The notes under the pieces: model-generated | What the model was told of the DNA's origin: nothing | What the model saw: the letters and a program-made list of their open reading frames with translations, nothing else | The model's database searches: none | In this document: positions 6,035 to 8,398 of the stretch, piece by piece | Layout of the letters: each line of letters begins with the position of its first letter | Numbering within the stretch: the stretch's first letter is position 1 | Translations under genes and position numbers: made by a program | Source of the DNA: Burkholderiaceae bacterium | GTDB lineage: Bacteria; Pseudomonadota; Gammaproteobacteria; Burkholderiales; Burkholderiaceae | Direction: 5' to 3' | Assembly: GCA_017998575.1 (NCBI GenBank) | Contig: JAGOCV010000172.1 | Location: 1 to 8,398 of the forward strand | Length of the DNA stretch: 8,398 nt

Positions 6035-6188
6035 GCGGGCGATTCTTGCATGGCGCCTTTTTTCAAGCCGACCGTTCACGTTACACAGTTTTCATTGCGA
6101 TACGACGGCCCGCTTCGTAGGATGTCTCCTACACCGCCCACACGCTGACCAGCCTCCCCCTTCACTCATCCACTGTCCTTCGCCCACG
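6035..6188. other. Divergent intergenic region between kinase and transpeptidase
   Basis: About 154 bases separate the divergent kinase and transpeptidase starts (110 bases if the kinase begins at GTG 6079). This is the least GC-rich stretch of the window, with T-runs near 6058-6063 and 6087-6092, so it probably carries promoters for both directions. No convincing sigma70 pair was found on either strand. An inverted repeat lies at 6117-6132. Bases 6133-6188 show no recognisable element, and the transpeptidase ATG has no clear Shine-Dalgarno. Confidence 0.5.
6117..6132. promoter_or_regulatory. Inverted repeat GTAGGA-N4-TCCTAC in the divergent promoter region
   Basis: GTAGGA (6117-6122) and TCCTAC (6127-6132) are perfect inverted copies around TGTC. 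The left arm begins within CGTAG (6116-6120) and the right ends in CTAC (6129-6132), the same half-site as the palindromes at 3804-3837, but spaced 8 bases apart rather than 2. It may be a second, weaker site for the response regulator, or a site for an unrelated factor. It lies upstream of both divergent genes. Confidence 0.4.
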
Positions 6189-6860
6189 ATGCAGGTGTCT
6201 TTCCAGCCAACGATCCGATACCGGGCGAACTGGCCTCGCGCCCACTTCTGCGCTGTTGCGCTGCTCCTGATCCTCACCTTGGCCGGCGCGATCCGGCCCG
6301 CAACAGCCGCGCCGGTGAACCTGCCGCCCGCCGCCTCGAGCGAAGTGCGTCAGGCCGTCGAGCACGCCATCACGGCTGGCGACGCCGCCGGCCTGCCGTT
6401 CGCGGTGGTGGACAAGAAGAACGCCCGTCTCTACGTCTTCGACGCCACGGGCACGCTGCGTGGCGTCACGCCCGTGCTGCTGGGCTCGGCCGTGGGCGAC
6501 ACCTACTTCCCGGGGCTCAACCAGCGCAACCTGAGCCAGCTGGCCGCCCACGAGCGCACCTCGCCGGCCGGCCGCTTCGCCGCGCAACCTGGCCGCAACC
6601 TCACGGGCGAGGCCGTGGTGTGGATCGACTACGACTCCGCCTTTGCCATCCACCGCCTGCGCCCCGCCGCCGCACAGGAACGCCGGGGCGAGCGGCTGGT
6701 GTCGGCCACGCCTGACGACAACCGCATTTCCCTGGGCTGCGTGATCACCTCCGTGGCGTTCTATGAGCAGGTGGTGGCACCCGTCCTCGGCGCCTCGCGA
6801 TCGGTGGTCTACGTGCTGCCCGACGGACCGTTCAGCAGCGACGTGTTCGACGCGCTCTGA
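6189..6860 (+). CDS. Secreted L,D-transpeptidase (YkuD-like, variant active-site motif)
   Basis: A 223-residue protein with a signal peptide (hydrophobic CAVALLLILTLAGAI at 21-35, cleavage near ATA-A at 38-41), so it acts in the periplasm. The catalytic region resembles the YkuD/L,D-transpeptidase fold: PFAVVDKKNARLYVFDATG (70-88; the usual opening strand pair with a lysine- and tyrosine-containing turn), TPVLLGSAVGD (94-104), RTSPAGRF (123-130), VVWIDYDSAFAIHRL (143-157; His155) and NRISLGCVITSVAFYEQVV (178-196; Cys184). His155 and Cys184 fit the catalytic His and nucleophilic Cys. Canonical enzymes have S/T-x-G-C-x-R after which substrate is held by the Arg; here the sequence is SLGCVIT with no Arg at that place, as in a branch reading GCINVP. 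The family cross-links peptidoglycan or attaches proteins to it via 3-3 or related bonds. It is transcribed divergently from the kinase. Start at the only nearby in-frame ATG; no clear Shine-Dalgarno. Its substrate is uncertain. Confidence 0.78.
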   Translation: MQVSFQPTIRYRANWPRAHFCAVALLLILTLAGAIRPATAAPVNLPPAASSEVRQAVEHAITAGDAAGLPFAVVDKKNARLYVFDATGTLRGVTPVLLGSAVGDTYFPGLNQRNLSQLAAHERTSPAGRFAAQPGRNLTGEAVVWIDYDSAFAIHRLRPAAAQERRGERLVSATPDDNRISLGCVITSVAFYEQVVAPVLGASRSVVYVLPDGPFSSDVFDAL

Positions 6861-6862
6861 CC

Positions 6863-6878
6863 GCCCGCCGTGGCGGGC
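6863..6878 (+). terminator. GC hairpin after the transpeptidase gene (possible terminator)
   Basis: GCCCGCC (6863-6869) and GGCGGGC (6872-6878) are perfect inverted arms around GT, starting three bases after the stop codon. The position suits a terminator, but there is no T-run after the stem, so intrinsic termination is doubtful. Confidence 0.35.
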
Positions 6879-6891
6879 CGGGCATCCGGCG

Positions 6892-6912
6892 TTATATCCC
6901 GACGTGATATAA
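6892..6912. promoter_or_regulatory. Perfect 7-7-7 inverted repeat, probable MarR operator
   Basis: TTATATC (6892-6898) and GATATAA (6906-6912) are perfect inverted copies around a 7-base spacer. The arms are AT-rich islands in very GC-rich DNA, about 52 bases before the preferred MarR start at 6964. MarR dimers typically bind imperfect palindromes of 16-21 bp overlapping their own promoter. The right arm, GATATAA, could itself serve as the -10 element, so bound repressor would block RNA polymerase. Autoregulation of the MarR-HPP operon is the likely role. Confidence 0.7.
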
Positions 6913-6963
6913 ATCGCGCCTGCTGCGGGCCGCTCCCGGCCCGTGGTACAGCCGTCCTCACCC

Positions 6964-7371
6964 ATGCCCCTTGCGAAGCAGGACTTCGAAGTCCTCGCCG
7001 AATTCCGCTACCAGATGCGCCGTTTCGAGCGCTTCTCCGAACTCGCCGCACAGGCCGAGGGCCTCACACCCCAGCAATATCTGGTGCTGCTGCAGATCCG
7101 TGGCCGGCCGGGCCGCGAGTGGGCCAGCGTGGGCGAGATCGCGGAGCGGCTGCAGATCAAGCCTCATGCGGCCGTGGCGCTGGTGTCGCGCTGCGAGGCG
7201 CTGGAACTGGTGCAGCGCCGCCCCGGCGAGACCGACCGCCGCCAGGTGCAGGTGCATTTGCTCGATGCGGGCCTGGACGTGCTCGAGCGGCTGGCCGGCG
7301 TGCATCGCGCCGAACTGCGCTCGCTGCGGGGCGTGTTCGAGGTGCCCCGCATCGAGGCCGCCAACCCATGA
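6964..7371 (+). CDS. MarR-family transcriptional regulator
   Basis: A 135-residue winged-helix regulator of typical MarR length. An N-terminal dimerisation helix (about 5-30, FEVLAEFRYQMRRFERFSELA) precedes LTPQQYLVLLQI (34-45), the helix-turn-helix SVGEIAERLQIKPHAAVALVSRCEALELV (55-83), and the wing QRRPGETDRRQVQVHLL (84-100), with the family's D-R-R (91-93) wing-tip pattern. The C-terminal helix LDVLERLAGVHRAELRSL (104-121) completes the dimer interface. ATG 6964 is chosen; an in-frame GTG at 6943 would add seven residues, and neither has a strong Shine-Dalgarno. The stop overlaps the ATG of the HPP-CBS gene (ATGA, 7368-7371), so the two are translationally coupled. A perfect inverted repeat lies upstream at 6892-6912 and is the likely autoregulatory operator. 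The ligand is unknown. Confidence 0.92.
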   Translation: MPLAKQDFEVLAEFRYQMRRFERFSELAAQAEGLTPQQYLVLLQIRGRPGREWASVGEIAERLQIKPHAAVALVSRCEALELVQRRPGETDRRQVQVHLLDAGLDVLERLAGVHRAELRSLRGVFEVPRIEAANP

Positions 7372-8398
7372 CTGCGCCCGGCGCACAGCCCCTCTGGAAG
7401 CACGCGCTGTCGCTGCTGCGCCCTGCCGTGCTGCATGTCAGCGCGCGCGAGCAGTGGCGCGCCGCCCTCGGCGCGGGCCTGGGCATCCTGATCGCGGCGC
7501 TGGCCGGCCGTGCCTGGGCCGGCGGCGGAGGCGCCGCACTGTGGCTGGCCGCCCCCATGGGCGCGGCGGCCGTGCTGGTGTTCGCCGTGCCATCGAGCCC
7601 GCTGGCACAGCCATGGGCCGTGATCGGCGGCAATACGATCTCGGCGCTGGCCGGCGCGCTGTGCGCGCACTGGATCCACGATCCCGCCCTGGCCGCCGCC
7701 GCCGCCGTGACGCTGGCCATCGCCTTGATGTTCGCGCTGCGTTGCCTGCACCCGCCTGGCGGTGCCACCGCACTGGTGGCCGCCACCGCCGGCGCGGGGC
7801 CGGGCTTCGCGCTGTTTCCGGTCCTGCCCGACGCCGTGCTGCTGGTGGTGGCCGGCCTGCTCTACAACCGCCTCACGGGCCGCGCCTACCCACACGCGCA
7901 GGGACCGGCACCCACGACGGCCGGCGCCCGCTTCACCGAGCGCGACCTGGACCAGGCGCTGGCGCACTACAACCAGGTGCTCGACATCAGCCGCGACGAT
8001 CTGGCCGAGCTGCTGCATCACGCCGAGGCTGCCGCCTACCAGCGCAACTTCGGCGAATTGCGCTGCAGCGACATCATGTCCTCGCCCGTGCACACGGTGC
8101 GTGCCGGCACGCCGCTGGGCGAAGCCTGGGCTTTCATGCGCAGCCGCCGCATCAAGGCGCTGCCGGTGACGGACGAGCAGCAGCGCCTCCTGGGCATCGT
8201 GACACTGGCCGACTTCATGCGCCACGCCGAGCCCGGCGCGGCCGAAGGCATGGGCCGGCGCCTGCGTGGCCTGGTACGCACCGGACAGGCCGACACCGTG
8301 GGGCACATCATGACGCGCGAAGTGCGCGTGGCCAGCGCCAGCCGCCGCGTGAGCGAGCTCGTGCCGCTGTTCTCGCACGAAGGTCACCACCACGTGCC
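7368..8398 (+). CDS. HPP-family membrane protein with CBS domains (3' end cut by window)
   Basis: An open frame from ATG 7368 to the window edge, 343 residues visible and no stop. Residues 30-170 form an HPP-family membrane domain with several hydrophobic segments (around 33-47, 57-74, 84-101, 106-125, 132-146 and 153-167). Family strings are SSPLAQPWAVIGGNTISALAG (76-96) and CLHPPGGATAL (126-136), containing the His-Pro-Pro signature at 128-130. A cytosolic linker with ERDLDQAL (191-198) leads to a CBS pair: CSDIMSSPVHTVRAGTPLGEAWAFMRSRRIKALPV (233-267) to GIVTLADFM (276-284), and VGHIMTREVRVASAS (311-325) onward, cut off. CBS pairs bind adenine nucleotides and gate linked domains. HPP proteins are integral membrane proteins, with plant and cyanobacterial relatives linked to nitrite transport; the bacterial HPP-CBS substrate is not established. 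The start overlaps the MarR stop, and GAGG lies about ten bases upstream. Co-expression with MarR implies that its level responds to the MarR ligand. Confidence 0.9.
   Translation, partial: MTAPGAQPLWKHALSLLRPAVLHVSAREQWRAALGAGLGILIAALAGRAWAGGGGAALWLAAPMGAAAVLVFAVPSSPLAQPWAVIGGNTISALAGALCAHWIHDPALAAAAAVTLAIALMFALRCLHPPGGATALVAATAGAGPGFALFPVLPDAVLLVVAGLLYNRLTGRAYPHAQGPAPTTAGARFTERDLDQALAHYNQVLDISRDDLAELLHHAEAAAYQRNFGELRCSDIMSSPVHTVRAGTPLGEAWAFMRSRRIKALPVTDEQQRLLGIVTLADFMRHAEPGAAEGMGRRLRGLVRTGQADTVGHIMTREVRVASASRRVSELVPLFSHEGHHHV

Noticed and set aside
6035..6079. 15-codon extension of the kinase from GTG 6079
   Set aside because: Possible, but GTG lacks a Shine-Dalgarno and ATG 6034 already gives a short basic segment before the first membrane helix. 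Kept only as an alternative start.
6101..6119. TACGA-N9-TCGTA dyad as a separate operator
   Set aside because: Five-base arms with a nine-base spacer can arise by chance and overlap the better GTAGGA dyad; mentioned only in the related finding.
7164..8393. Minus-strand open frame of about 409 codons opposite the HPP-CBS gene
   Set aside because: Low-complexity His/Gly/Arg/Gln composition typical of antisense frames in high-GC genes; the plus strand encodes clear HPP and CBS motifs.

Overview
This window is very GC-rich, densely packed chromosomal DNA with GC-biased codons, short intergenic gaps and several 4-base stop/start overlaps. The gene families (CaiB-type CoA-transferase, MmgE/PrpD, CitE-like lyase, FixJ-type two-component pair, GlcG/HbpS-like protein, HPP-CBS protein) suit a betaproteobacterium of the order Burkholderiales (Comamonadaceae or Alcaligenaceae). 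That placement is inferred from composition and gene content, not from a marker gene. No tRNA, rRNA, CRISPR array, insertion sequence or phage gene was seen.

Region 1 (1-2345, + strand) is the end of an organic-acid/CoA-ester catabolic operon: the C-terminus of a probable CaiB/BaiF CoA-transferase, an MmgE/PrpD-family protein, and a CitE-like HpcH/HpaI-family lyase. Each stop codon overlaps the next start as ATGA. The three activities could activate a dicarboxylic acid to its CoA thioester, hydrate/dehydrate or isomerise it, and cleave it. The first 76 bases form a perfect 34-bp inverted repeat that looks like a fold-back artefact at a contig end.

Region 2 (2384-6034, - strand) reads right to left: a membrane histidine kinase, a FixJ/NarL-type response regulator, a secreted GlcG/HbpS-like predicted heme-binding protein, and a secreted ankyrin-repeat protein. 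Between the regulator and the HbpS-like gene lie two identical-architecture palindromes (CGTAG-N2-CTACG) exactly 22 bp apart, a strong candidate operator for the regulator. The layout recalls the HbpS-SenS-SenR redox/heme-sensing system of Streptomyces, in a Gram-negative setting and with a different kinase. This is the most interesting part of the window.

Region 3 (6189-6860, + strand) is a secreted YkuD-like L,D-transpeptidase of a variant type, divergent from the kinase. The shared upstream region contains another inverted repeat (GTAGGA-N4-TCCTAC).

Region 4 (6892-8398, + strand) is a MarR-family regulator with a perfect 7-7-7 inverted repeat in front of it. It overlaps by four bases an HPP-family membrane protein fused to CBS domains, which runs off the end of the window. 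The simplest reading is an autoregulated MarR operon controlling the HPP-CBS protein.
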